64,000 nt of DNA, taken from positions 1-64,000 of the forward strand of contig JAUCBJ010006595.1 in the NCBI GenBank assembly GCA_032718475.1, in the 5' to 3' direction. This document shows positions 35,735 to 47,583 of the stretch, one piece after another; within the stretch, counting starts at the first letter, position 1, and each line of letters starts with the position of its first letter. The notes beneath the pieces are model-generated. The model was given only the letters and a program-made list of their open reading frames with translations, ran no database searches and was not told where the DNA came from. The DNA comes from Nemertoderma westbladi (taxonomy: Eukaryota > Xenacoelomorpha > Nemertodermatida > Nemertodermatidae). The position numbers and the translations under genes were made by a program.

Positions 35735-36196
35735 TTGTTATATATACTATAGGTGTATACCGGTATTTTAACACTAGATATATACCATGTTACATTGAGT
35801 AGCAATATCGGTAACTACGAGACTGACAGTTGATACTGATTTCCCCTAGACTTACTTTAACTGTTATTATCATGATAGGCATTCAACTGTAAACAAATTA
35901 TGTCTGACACAAAACAAACACTGCCAGATAGTCTCTTGGAAAAGACAATCTGTGACCCAGATCAAAGTATGGAAAGGCCCCGACCAAAGTCTAAGTCCCC
36001 TCCTACTGTAAGAAAGGTCATCCCTACAGTAGTTGTGTCGGACCCTAGGCTAGTGAAGCACCATAGGCCTATTATAGGCACTAGGGCTCAAGTTAAGCGA
36101 GACCAAGCAACGGCTGTAAAACAACAACACCCGAACCGAGAAGTTATTTATCAGTAACTCTAGTTCCGACACAGAAGAGTTAACGCTCAAGATCGG
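35735..36196 (+). pseudogene. BEL/Pao copy B: end of leader and start of gag
   Basis: 35,735-35,899 aligns with the leader just before gag in copy A. From ATG 35,900 the product begins like A's (MSDTKQ, SPPTVRKVIP, IIGTRAQVKRDQ). A frameshift after codon 85 ends it. At 36,192-36,196 (ATCGG) it is interrupted by copy A; the matching continuation starts at 53,084. The 5' LTR of B is missing: its leader abuts gypsy sequence. Confidence 0.9.
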
Positions 36197-37364
36197 TGTA
36201 AAAGCTTTTGTGGGATAACTGATTCGTTTGCCTTGCTAACCAGTTCCCCCCAGGCGCTAGAATACTCTAAAAAGGGATCTATAACTCGAATAGCGCAAGC
36301 TACCGGCTGATTGGCTGATTCGCTGTGCGAAGGGATCTGGGCTACGTTTGATTGTCCAACCAGCTTGGGAAAGTTGCCCCACAGCCCTGCTTCTGTATCT
36401 GCCAATAGGATTTGAGTTGATTTTGATTTCGACCTATCACAGATCTACTGAACTGAATTTTCCTATCTGTATGCTCTTTCTCTGTGTTGGGTGGAAGCCT
36501 TTGTAAATAAGGTTATTCTTATCAGTTTTCAGTGTTGTTGGTCTTTCTTTCCTGAGCCAGGAGAGAACGGCTTGGAAATATTTTGTGCTTTTCTGTTTTA
36601 GTCTAACACTAGTAGGCTTAATTATAAGGACATATATCCGTTATCACAAACTAATGAACGTAACACACACTGAATCACTGTGCATACTTTTATATTGTTA
36701 TACTGCTATTTACTGTCAGTTCTTCATAATATGGTTGATGAATTATTATATTTGGAATAACGATAAATAACCCCGAAACCCAATATTCTTGATATACCGA
36801 AGGTAAGAGAGAAAGGTTACATATAACGATTGTGACTTATGTTAAAGTGGTTTGAAGTGAATCTAATGTTATTTGATAGACCCTACATGAGTCGGTCCGT
36901 GTTCCTTTTATATATAACTAAAATCAGTGAAGATCGGCAGATCAGTGTGCAGTATTGTGCAGCATTGTGTATGAATGAGACTGATAACGAAGCATTTCCT
37001 AAAGAATGCGCCATATATGTGAATTATAACTAAGCCATATCGTTGTGAGTAGTTTAAGTCATAACTCTGTTTGTATAGATAAAGCGCCACATCCTAAAGG
37101 AACTGTTAATATTCCCCGAAGGTGAATAATATTGTCAGAGATTATATAATACTGTCAGTCGAATAATACATTAGGCTTACATAGCAATAAAATTAAGCCG
37201 TCGAACCCAATCTCCCGGGTATATCCAGCGGGTGAATGATCGCGCACAGATTGGTTTGACTAGTGTAGTGAATTAAATACTTGTCATAGGCTAAAGGTGA
37301 TTTATTATCTAGAAGACATCCTAATTTGGCGGGTTAAACTGCCAAAGGTCTAAAAGCGCGAACA
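36197..37364 (+). repeat. 5' LTR of copy A
   Basis: 1,168 bp, starts TGTAAAAGC and ends GCGCGAACA. It differs from the 3' LTR only at 37,091 (A vs G) and 37,311 (A vs G). A polyadenylation signal lies at 37,186-37,191, in the position expected for the R region. Small open frames in it are not genes. Confidence 0.95.
37186..37191 (+). promoter_or_regulatory. Polyadenylation signal in the LTR
   Basis: AATAAA about 175 bp before the LTR end; the same signal lies at 52,905-52,910 in the 3' LTR, where it would end element transcripts. Confidence 0.5.
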
Positions 37365-37380
37365 ATAACGGATATAGCTT

Positions 37381-37403
37381 CTTTATTGCAGTAAGCAATA
37401 AAG
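37381..37403. repeat. Perfect 9-bp hairpin just after the 5' LTR
   Basis: CTTTATTGC and GCAATAAAG separated by AGTAA, starting 17 bases after the LTR. It could be an RNA stem used in priming, dimerisation or packaging. Confidence 0.6.
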
Positions 37404-37444
37404 TTGAAAGTACCGGTCAACCGGTAAACCTGAACGGTACATCT

Positions 37445-37558
37445 GTAGGTCAGTAGGCCCAACTGCCAGAACCGGTACTGCCGTAGGTCCGTAGGTCCAA
37501 CTGCCAGAACCGGTACTTCTGTAGGTCCGTAGGCCTAACTGTCCTAACCGGTACTTCC
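37445..37558 (+). repeat. Three 38-bp tandem repeats in the leader
   Basis: Units start GTAGGTC and end ACCGGTACTNC; about 85-95% alike. Confidence 0.9.
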
Positions 37559-37730
37559 GTATAAGTACATTAGTATTATTCGATTTGATTGTTGCATACC
37601 GGTAGGCTGTTTAAGAGATTAGGGACTGTACACCCCTTGTTTCTTTTGGAGCTTACTTATTTCTGTCAGTTTTATTTATTTGTAGGCCAGTATTGAACAG
37701 AAGGCGTGTAAGCCTGATCAGATTGTGCAG

Positions 37731-38308
37731 ACAATTTGTAGGTTGAACTGTTGTCTGATTGCTGTTAAGTCTGAACGGATTGCAGTGTGTGTAGATCACC
37801 AGTCCGATAAAGAACGGTTAGGAAGTAGGGGCAGCAAATGCTGTAAGGTAAACCCCCAACTAAAGAATAAGTCGTACTACTGGGTTAGAACGCATACTAC
37901 CTAATCATTTCGGAGTCTGCATGTCCTGTAGTTTATTTAGGCTTGAGAGTAGTCTGCCATCGTTGAGTCTGTACTTTGTTTGTGTAAGTCTGTACGGGTA
38001 GCGTATAATATTTATTTAGATAATTTGTAGGCTGGATAGTTGTCTGGCTGTTATTAGGTCTGAACGGATTGTAGTGTGTGTAGAGCCCTTGTCCGATAAA
38101 GAACGGTTAGGAAGTAGGGGCAGCCAATGCTGTAAGGTAAACCCCCAATTAAAGAATAAGTCGTACTACTGGGTTAGAACGCATACTACCTAATCATTTC
38201 GGAGTCTGCATATACCGTAGTTTGTTTAGGCTTGATAGTAGTCTGTCAGTGTTTGGTCTGCATTTTGTTTGAGTGGTTTGTACGCGTAGCGTAATATTTA
38301 TTATTCAG
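37731..38308 (+). repeat. 289-bp tandem duplication in the leader
   Basis: Blocks such as GTCCGATAAAGAACGGTTAG, GGTAAACCCCCAA and CTACTGGGTTAGAACGCAT recur at exactly 289-bp spacing, with about 90% identity. Confidence 0.9.
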
Positions 38309-39237
38309 AGTTTATGCGATTATTCGCAACATTCATTCCCCAAGTTTGTTCCTACAGTAATTGTGTTTGTTATACATACCGCTATAGTTAAATTAACCCC
38401 GGTACTACACGGGCTGCTTGGCGTAGGTAAAGACTGGTGATTTTGTGCACCGGTCACTCCAGCAGATGCCGTGGTTCTTTTAGCTGTTCAAGTATATTTA
38501 ACTACTGATTATCTGTTGTACAAGTACTCGTACCTAATTTAGGGTTTAGTGTACAGTGCTTTCCGAGAGTAATTAGTGTAGGCATTATATTTGTGTTGTA
38601 AAGTGGTTGATAGGCACGTTCGATTAGCTCTATTAGCTTCTAGGTAGGAACACTCCGTGATACATAACGTAGTACCTATAGCGATACGGCTATAGGTCGT
38701 CAGGCGGTGGTATTTTCCTATCTAGACAACGCAGTGTATTTACTACTACGTATTATTTTCAAATACCGCAGTACCCTGTCCGTTGTAATAACCAGATACT
38801 AACCCTTTGTTAGGCTGGTTTGTAGACTTCTTGTAAAATTACCCTGAAAATTCGTATTTTGTTTTTTTTTGTAAATTTTTGTGTTTATTTAGAGATTGTA
38901 ATCTCAACCCGAATTGTACGTAATTTGTAGTATTAAGTAACTTAGGTAAATTAGTATTATTTGTTTTAGTGTCCTATAAGTAACACTTCACTGAAAGCGT
39001 ACCGCTTTGTGTAGTGATTACCCCCAGAAATAATAACATTTATTTCAAACATTGACAAAACCCATTAAAACGGGTATATACATATTATAAATCAAATCTA
39101 ACGATTTATAAATAGTAGGCCTACCATACAACCATTAGGTCTCAATATCAGTTGGACTACTGCTCAAATAACGGTAATAAAGTAAGTAAAGTAACAAAGT
39201 AACCCTAAAATTCAGAAATTCAATTATTTAAAATAAT

Positions 39238-39490
39238 TGATATACCGGTATTTACGATAGGCCTATTATCTTTATTTCTATAAACTTAGGCTGAAATTAT
39301 ACCGGTACTTGTAATAAATTCTAGTCCAGAATTATATATACTACAAACTGTAAGCTGTATACCGGTATTCCGATAGGCCTATTATATATTTATATATATT
39401 TGTGCTAAATTTATACCGGTATTCTGTGATAAACCTAGTCTGTAATAATAGTTATATATACTATAAGCATACCGGTATTCTAATATATTA
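39238..39490 (+). repeat. TACCGGTA-rich degenerate repeat before gag
   Basis: ATACCGGTATT followed by GATAGGCCTATTAT recurs about every 100-120 bp, at least four times. Related sequence precedes gag in copy B (35,755). Confidence 0.7.
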
Positions 39491-39611
39491 TATATCACAC
39501 TACACTGAGTAGCAGTACCGGTAATTAATTACTAGGCTATCAGTTAATACTGAGTTACTAGACTTGCTCAGACTGTAATACAGCAGTAGACATTCAACTG
39601 TATACATAAAC

Positions 39612-42480
39612 ATGTCTGATACTAAGCAGAACCTGTCAGACAGTTTATTAGATGTAACTATCTGCGACTCAGATAGAGGCGTAGAACCGTCTAGTCGTAA
39701 GTTCAGTTCACCTCCCACTGTGAGGAAAGTCATCCCTCCAGTAGTAATAAAAGAACCTAGGCTGGTCCAACATCGTAGGTCTATCATAGGCACTCGAGCT
39801 CAGGTCAAGCGGGACCAAGAAGCAGCGGAACAGCAACAACCCGCGAGCCAAGAACTTACTTCTCAACGGCCCAACAGCTCCAGTAGTGAGGATACTGTAG
39901 AACTGACACCAGAACGCGGAGCAAAGATGATGGATGCGGTTTATTCGGATCCCCTTCTCATCCTTCCTGCAGCCGTACTCACTAGGTTATTGATCGCTGT
40001 GGAAGAACACCAGATCGATTGGGCGAGAAACCAGCGTTCAACTAGAGATAGTTATGCTGGATACACAAGGGAAGAACTGAAGTCTATTGTCGAGTCGCAA
40101 TGGCACGAGTCCAAGAAGAACAAGTAAAGAAAAAACGTATAGAAGACAGAAAGAAAGCAGCAGTGGTAGCTGCAGAAGCAGAAAGAAAAGCGGCAGCGGC
40201 AGAGGCAGCGGCAGAGGCAAAAGCGGCCGAAGCTGAAAGAAAAGCGGCAGCGGCAGCGGCAACGGCAGAAGCAAAGGCGGCCGAAGCTGAAAGAAAGGCG
40301 GCCGAGGCTGAAAGAAAGGCCGCAGAGGCAGTGGCAGATGCCGAACGGAGAGCGACTGAAGAAACCACCCAATTAGAATTGGAAAACATTCAGGAGAATC
40401 AAGACTGCATAAATAAACAGTTAACAGCTAGTAATATGCAGATGATGAATCGATCTACTCCCAAAAGACAGGGATATACATCATCTGAGGAAGGCGATAC
40501 CACCGATACTGAAGGCAAAGGAAATAGATCTCGTCTAAGCAGACGTAAAAGAACATTCCACCGTCAGAAATTGCCTGATTTGCCTCCAGCTGTTAGAAGG
40601 CAACTAAATAACACCAACTTAGGTAGTACAGAGCCCACAGACCAAATAATTAAAATAGAAAGACTCCCTACTATAGTAGATGAGCCTGAAATAATTAGGC
40701 CTGTTCTTGAAATCACCCCTTCGGTGATAGACACACCTGTGCTCCCTGAAACTACCTCTAAATTCCCTCTGCATAGCACTAAGCTACCTGTGCCCCGTAG
40801 AACTGCCCAGGAGACAGTTCAAGTCCTGGACCCCGAGCGAAATATTCATAATTTGTCGCCCGTTGTCCCTCGTCCGCCCGCTACAACGTTGGCGACTCCC
40901 GCTTCGGCGGTCGAATGGGTGGACGAGAGACGGCGGGGGATGGATCTCCTGCTCGGGCAGATGCAGGAGACTGTTCAGCAATTCAAGGGCACAGTAAGGG
41001 AAAGTAGACTAGAGTTGCAAGAGGTGCAGCAAAGTATCGCGCTCGAACGCGATAAATTAGTAAATACCCAAAAGGGTATACCACCACCCTCGGTAACAAT
41101 GTGTCAACCTGTTAGGTCTGAAGTATCTCATGCGCAAGGTATGGAGCCTACACGCATCTATACTGCTAGCGAAGTAGAAACTCCTATAGTGAACCCTATT
41201 AAGGGTAATTATAGACCTGTTGATAATGATATTCCATATAGAACTGATCATAATCCGAGAAATTTATATATCGATAACTCGATATTAAATAACACGATGG
41301 CCCAAGAAAGTTTTACGCGTCAAATGGCTAGAACCGAAGCCCGGCAAGCGGTAAAGATGGGAGAGATCGTCAAGTTCAATGGAGATGAGATGAAATGGTT
41401 ACCTTTTAATGAATATTACAAAGATAACATACAGAACTCTGTACTATCTAATGGATAAAAACTTAGATACCTCATCGAGTGCTTGGAAGGATCTCCCAAG
41501 TTAATGGCGTTAAAGTTTATTGGACATCCAGACGGATTAAGACAAGTTTGGGATACACTAAACATCAGGTATGGTAATAGGAATAACATCGCTGGGTATT
41601 TGTATGCAAAGTTGGTAGCGCCCCGAAAGTTTATTAGCAGCGGAATTATAGAGTTTTCCGATGAGATTCAGGAGATCTGTAGACAATTAGATTGGCTAGG
41701 TAAGTCTCATGAGTATCAGAACACTATGGTTATTAGAGCAGTGGCTTCTACTTTACCGAAGGGTGGAGTAGGTACACGCTGGGATAAGAAAGTGTTATAT
41801 ATGATGGAACAACAACGACGAGACCCTACCATGGCTGATCTCATGTCATTCCTAGATGGAGAAGTGAAATTACAGCTCCTGAAACTGTCCAGAGAGAAGA
41901 CACCGGAAAACAAGGTAAGCGAAAAACCCGTCTCTAGGAGAAAGGTAACGCCAGTGTGTTATACAGACGACGGCGAAAGCCAGACTTCTCAAGGAGAAGA
42001 TAGCGGGAAAGACACTGAGAGATCTTATTATGTCAATAAAATGCCTAAAGATCAGGTCAGTAAATTCAAGTCTCGAGCAAATGACAGGAGAGAACAGGTA
42101 AGAAAAACTCCTCCCACGTCTCCCAAGAGAATTCCGGTGAGAAAGCCCGAAGAAAAGGCAAGTGTACACAATGTGACTCAAAATAAGGTAAGTAACATCA
42201 AACCGAAATGTGCGCTGTGTGACGGGACCCACCGTTTGAATATGTGTGATGAATTCCTGAAGAAGTCATTAACGGAGAGACGCAAAGTCATGTGGGATAA
42301 GCGGTTATGTTATAATTGCCTCAGACAAGGACACCAACGGCGTACCTGTTTCTCTGACATAAGGTGTGCAAAGTGTGGTGCGAAACATCATATCTTGTTG
42401 CACGCTGAATTCGAGCGAAATAGTCCGAATCAGGTAAGTGATTCCGAGATACATGTCCAATTCAGTGATGTGAACGACAC
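39612..42480 (+). pseudogene. BEL/Pao gag, copy A (one deletion/frameshift, one stop)
   Basis: ATG at 39,612. The N-terminal segment matches copy B through VESQW (about 40,100), where about 600 bp present in B are missing and the frame shifts. It continues with an Ala/Glu/Lys helix (EAERKAAEA repeats, about 40,150-40,370), a Pro/Ser spacer and a DUF1759-like region (VKFNGDEMKWLPF). A TAA at 41,456-41,458 follows, then IECLEGSPKLMALKFIGHP and knuckles CALCDGTHRLNMC, CYNCLRQGHQRRTC (CX2CX4HX4C) and CAKCGAKHH (about 42,210-42,400). Gag would form the particle and bind RNA. The product is broken at the deletion and the stop. Confidence 0.9.
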
Positions 42481-44534
42481 TGATCAATCTGAGATGGAAG
42501 GATTCTATACGGACGAGTTCTCCGACGAAAACGAATCCTGTTATATGATAAATACCGCCGTGTATCGAGCACTCACATATGAAAAGGATACAGACAGCGA
42601 CTTCACTCTAACTACTTCTGAACGACAACCACCTTGGAAAGAGCCATCTTCCAATGTAGGGATCCGAGAGTTTCCTGTGGTGCAGGTAAGGGTGCACGGA
42701 CCTAAACGGAGTTATGTAGTGAACGCCCTCCTGGACTCCGGCAGCACAGGAACATTCATTGATAAAGAGCTAGCCGAAGACATATTCGATGGACAACCCA
42801 AGTTCCAAACTAAGCTCAACATGTCCGGCATTATGCAAGTTTGGAAATCTACAATAACAGCGGATTATTATGTAGGAGCGTTGTCCACCCCCCAGGATGA
42901 ACTAGGAGAACATAGCATAAGGTCAGTGAAAATGGTGGCTATAAAGAACTTTGCTACTACTCAAGCAGACCTTTATAATTGGGACGAGGATGAGAGCATC
43001 CAACATCTTAACATACCTCGATTTCAGACAGATTATCCTGGAGTGCAAATACTCATCGGCCAAAACGCGCATGAGGCGCTAGAGACATTAGAGAAACGGC
43101 CTGCTCAACCGCAGCCACTACAGACCTATGCGGTAAGAACTAGAGTAGGTTGGTACTTTACTGGCCCTTCCCGTAGAACACTCAGAGAAAGACTACCGCA
43201 AGAGCGCGTCTACCAGGTGAGTGAATGGGAAGATGATACTAGTGAGGGAGACGATTTAACTGAGGGAACCCCATACTCCTCAGATAACGACGACATTCAC
43301 CAGCTTTTTGATGAGGAGAATACCATCGATCTCCTTAAGGAAAACGAGGCTTGGCAAAACCAAGTGAACTTATGTCAACTTCTTTATCCATCTGAACGAG
43401 AAGCTTATAACGACGAGTTAAATGACGTCATTGAGCGTCATAATGCCAAGACTCGAGATGAACATGCCGTACGATTCTTTACGCAAGAGGCGGTAGAGCC
43501 CAATTCCTACGATAAAGCCTTGTCGGTGGAAGAGGAAAGGGCCAAGCAGATCCAAGAGACAACTACACGTTTCCTCAAAGATCAAGGTAGGTATGAAGTC
43601 GGTCTACCTTTCCGCAAGAAAGAACCGAAGTTCATCAATAACAGACCCTTGGTGGAAAAAAGAATCGCGCAACTCCATCGACGCCTTACGGCTAATTCTT
43701 CAGCTAAAGCAATGTATCAAACACAGCTGGAGAAATTTATTAGTAAGGGATACGCGGAGAGAGTACCGGAAGAAACACCTGTGACTGAAAGAACGTATTA
43801 CTTAACTCACCATTACGTTCCTAAACCCGGTAAGCCACATGAAGTGAGAGTAGTGTTTGATGGCTCCGCTCTTTACATGGGTCAATCCCTTAACTCTGAA
43901 TTGTTACCCGGACCCAACTTGCTTCAATCTTTGTTGGGAATTCTTTAAAGATTGAGACAATATTCGATTGCTTTCGCCTCCGATATAGAAGGCATGTTCT
44001 TACAAGTCAAGGTGTTAGATAGGGATCGAGATAGTCTACGATTTCTGTGGTGGCCCGAAGGAGACCTCAACCAGAAACCGGTGGAGTACTGGATGACCAT
44101 CCAGGCCTTTGGGATAATCTCAAGCCCTTCCAACGCCTGTTCGGTAGTGCGTACCACTGCAGAGGACAACCGAGAGGCCTTCTCTAAGGAAGTGATCGAC
44201 AACATCAAGAGAGACATATACATGGACGACAATCTGAAGTCCCTTCCATCAGTTGAGGAAGCCATTGAGGTCGCTAAAGGAACGGTAGAGTGCTTAAAAA
44301 GAGGTGGGTTTCGATTAACAAAATTCACCAGCAACTCCCGTGAGTTTCTGGAGTCGATCCCCGCGGAAGATCGAGGGGCGAAAGATCTAGATTTGATCAA
44401 AGATGATCTGCCAGAAACCAAGACACTCGGCTTGAAATGGGACACAGAGCGAGATATCCTGTTTTTCCAGCTAAAACAGCGAGATAATCCAGTTCGAACC
44501 AAACGGATTTGCTTAAGTGAGACTCCTGACAATG
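42481..44534 (+). pseudogene. BEL/Pao protease and reverse transcriptase, copy A (one stop)
   Basis: Continuous with gag. The protease has LLDSGSTGTFIDKELAE (DSG active site, about 42,730) and the BEL-specific block GVQILIGQNAHEALE ... RTRVGWYFTGP. RT starts near 43,480 with EPKFINNRPLVEKRIAQLHR and YVPKPGKPHEVRVVFDGSA. A TAA at 43,946-43,948 follows, then ASDIEGMFLQV (motif A), WMTIQAFGIISSPSNA (motif B) and YMDDN at 44,219-44,233 (catalytic, family YxDD). It ends with TLGLKWDTERD. RNase H should follow but is deleted: near 44,530 the sequence jumps into the region before integrase. Confidence 0.92.
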
Positions 44535-45942
44535 TTACGATAATTCCGAAAAGTATTTCCTGTTGTTAAGAAATCCACAGATGCGCTTAAGGGATTGCTT
44601 CTCTAGTACCATGATAGATGGGTTAATACGTGTTGGAGGCAGGCTGACCAACGCCCCATTATCCTTTGACACTAAGTTTCCCATCCTCATTAGAAATCTT
44701 GACATACAAATCAAGATGATTGTAGATGTTCATAGCAAACTGTATCATGCTGGAAGAGAATGAGTTCTGAGCGAAATTCGAACTCGCTACTATTTTTATA
44801 AACCCCGTAGGGCTCTGAACCAAGTTCTTAGGAACTGCATACCCTGTAGGAAAGCATTCAGTAGGCCTTTAACACAGCGAGAGGCAGAATTACCTAGGGA
44901 AAGAGTAAGCTTCTATGAACCACCCTTTACTAATACCGGTGTGGATTTATTTGGCCCTATTGAAGTATATCGTGCCCGGACTATAGTCAAGAGATGGTGT
45001 GTCATCTTCGTTTGTATGACTTGTAGAGCTATCCATCTCGATATGGTAAACGATCTATCCACCAACAGCTTCGTGTTGAGTTTACGACGACAGATCGCTC
45101 GTTTCGGAACCAGTAACACGATGAGATCGGATAAGGGAACGAACTTCATTGGCGCCAACAACGAAATTCAAGCTTACGTAAAGGACTGGAACAAAAGACA
45201 GGTGGACGATCAGCTAAGGATAACAGCGTCTAGCTGGACCTTCAACGCCGCCGACGCCCCTTGGTGGGGAGGAAGTTGGGAGAGATTGATTAGAAGCGTG
45301 AAAACTGCGTTCCACTTTATTGTGCCTTGTCGCGCTTATCTCACCGACGAACTATTGCGGACATTAATGGAGGAAATCGCCGCTTATCTCAACGAAAGAC
45401 CGCTTATGCCAGTCTCTTCAAGTCCGGATTCCCTGGAAGCGCTAACACCCGCGCACTTTCTACTGAAGAAACCCGTAGCCATGCTCCCACGATCGGAGAT
45501 CACAGACGGAGACGAGTACTGCCGTCGAACCTGGCAACTTATGCAGTTGCTATCCTGTCGTTTCACTGACCATTTCGAGAAACATTACCTGCCCACTCTA
45601 CAACTTCGAACTAAGTGGTTTGCGCAGCAAGAAAACGTCAGCGCTGGAGACATGGTGCTTATTGTGGACCCCGATCTCCCACGTAAGCGATGGCAAACAG
45701 GACGTATCATCGAGACTCATATCTCGAGCGATGGTTTGGTGCGATCAGTAGAGCTCGTTGTAATGCGGCGTAACTTTAAGAAACCAGGGATAGTCTTTGA
45801 GACTCAACAGCTCAATCGCCCAGTGGGTCGTTTATGTTTACTGGAAAGAGACAGAGAGCTCTCCGGAAACTATGGAAGGCAAGAAACTCTTCCCACGACC
45901 ACTTCCCTAATCCAACCGACATCTAGGGACTCCCCAACTTAA
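44535..45942 (+). pseudogene. BEL/Pao integrase, copy A (one stop)
   Basis: The N-terminal zinc site (HSKLYHAGRE ... NCIPCRK) carries a TGA at 44,761-44,763 where copy B has CGA. The catalytic core follows with VDLFGPIEV (first Asp), RSDKGTNFIGANNEI (second Asp) and WWGGSWERLIRSVK (Glu; the WGGSWERLI form is typical of BEL/Pao). The C-terminal DUF5641-like domain reads GDMVLIVDPDLPRKRWQTGRI...DGLVRSVELV. From 44,764 the frame is open to the natural end. Integrase would insert the cDNA. Apart from the one nonsense change the domain looks intact. Confidence 0.92.
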
Positions 45943-47583
45943 TATCGTTCGGAGTGGGCGTGTGACTCTATTATTTCATATTATTTTTATATTTATGTAT
46001 GTATTACTATGTAATTTTATTATAATCGTTTTATTTAATTTAGTAGAATATTATTTAGTGATTATTTAGTAGAATAGTGCAATATGTTCGTGTTCATTGC
46101 GTACGTAATTACTTATATTATATTTAGTGCGACGGCGAGAAATAATTCTTTTTCTCTTTCCTTACTGTCCGTATTATATTATAAATACATAACTACAGTA
46201 AGATGAAATGTCCGTACTTATTAAAGTACAATAAAGCCACTACTATATTTAAGTATTATTGGTAGGCAGAGTATTAGGAATGCAAAGTTCAGATCCTCGT
46301 GTCTCGGCTAAACCAAGCTCTGGGTAGACCTTGGAAACGACTTGCCTCTTCACACTGACATTGCTTCGTGCGATATTGCTCTCATACCGTATATTAAATA
46401 ATACATATAGTAGCGTGATGTCCCTTTAACAGTAGCGTATAACGCAAAATAAATCTGTTAAACCCTTTGACCATCTGTCATTCTAGTCGATTAAGATATC
46501 GCGGCACCCACCGATATACTTGAAAGACAAATTCTAGAATCAGTGGTTAACGTCCCCAGACAAGTTCTGGAATAAATCGGTGCCCATCTCAAATATTAAT
46601 TATTTAATATTTGCAAATCTAATAAATCAAAATCTGTAAAATTCAGATCCTTCAACAATTCTAGTCAATTAAGATATCGTAGCATTTACCGATATTCTTA
46701 AAAAGACAATTGTCATAGAATTAAGGATCTTGTGTCCCCAGACATGTTCTAGAATCAAAACATGTCCATTTAATTATCAAATAATAAAATTTCAGGGAAT
46801 AATTTAAATTCATGCCTTTTAATGAATTTAATAAATTGCCATTTTTACGCAATTTATAACATTCCCAAAATTCCATTAATTAATAGATCAAGGGAGCGGA
46901 GATTTATCTTATTATGCATATGAGTGTGCGAAAGTCTCCCAAACATAGTCAATAGCCGATAAAATTCATAAAGTCATGTATAAAACAGAACATTGACTAT
47001 TAAAGAATACTATTAAATAACATCCCAGATCTGTATGCATTGGAATTACCCTAATTCTACCGCTAGCTTTGCATAATGTCACCATAGCAACAACCACGCT
47101 AGAATTAGAATTGAGTTAAAAGAACAATAGAAAGCTTGTCCCATTGAATAGCATAGGGAATAAATAGCGCACTGCTAGTATCCAAGGATACATAATAATA
47201 CAGTGACATTCTGGAAGGCATTGACTAACGGACAAATGGCCCGAATGTGCGTAGTTGTGACCAGTTGTGTGGTATTTGTGAGTTTATAGGTGAATGTTAC
47301 TGCTAAAGTGTGTTTACAGTAGCTAGTCGCAATCGTAAAAGTAACCTAACTCTCCAAGGAAAACCTGAAGTACATCTAAGCCTTTGGGACGGACAGTTGA
47401 GTGACTTGTGCCGGTTATCGTTGTCGTTGTACGGCTACGTCGTTGGCGAAAGTATAGCGACAGCGGTACATCGGCGCTGAGAATCTCATACTGTCCGGGG
47501 GCAAGGGAGAAGTAGGCAGCGACGCCCGCTCGCCTAATAAATATATAAACTCATTATAATATTGGTGAACTCGTATAGCAGAT
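45943..47583 (+). other. Spacer between integrase and the extra ORF, copy A
   Basis: About 1.64 kb, non-coding but conserved in copy B as far as B is visible (59,434-60,231). Contains two related ~145-bp blocks (about 46,448-46,590 and 46,626-46,770), each with TCTAGTC(A/G)ATTAAGATATCG and CCCCAGAC(A)(A/T)GTTCT. A TATATAAA motif (about 47,540) lies about 45 bp before the ORF start. An acceptor-like TTTACAG is near 47,320. Either an internal promoter or splicing could express the ORF. Confidence 0.6.

Larger units (their letters stand above)
37365..39611 (+). other. Leader of copy A between 5' LTR and gag, rich in tandem repeats
   Basis: About 2.2 kb without coding potential. No TGG-type primer-binding site is obvious right after the LTR. 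It has a 9-bp perfect hairpin at 37,381-37,403, three 38-bp repeats, a 289-bp tandem duplication and a TACCGGTA-rich segment before gag. Only its last part is seen in copy B. Confidence 0.8.

Noticed and set aside
36585-37033. Small ORFs in the LTRs, identical at 36.6-37.0 and 52.3-52.8 kb
   Set aside because: Identity follows from the young age of the LTR pair; no motif, and not kept in copy C's LTR as far as I can see.
41456-44763. Programmed readthrough of the stops in copy A gag-pol
   Set aside because: Copy B has sense codons at comparable sites (41,456 and 44,761), the stops vary (TAA, TAA, TGA), and deletions accompany them.
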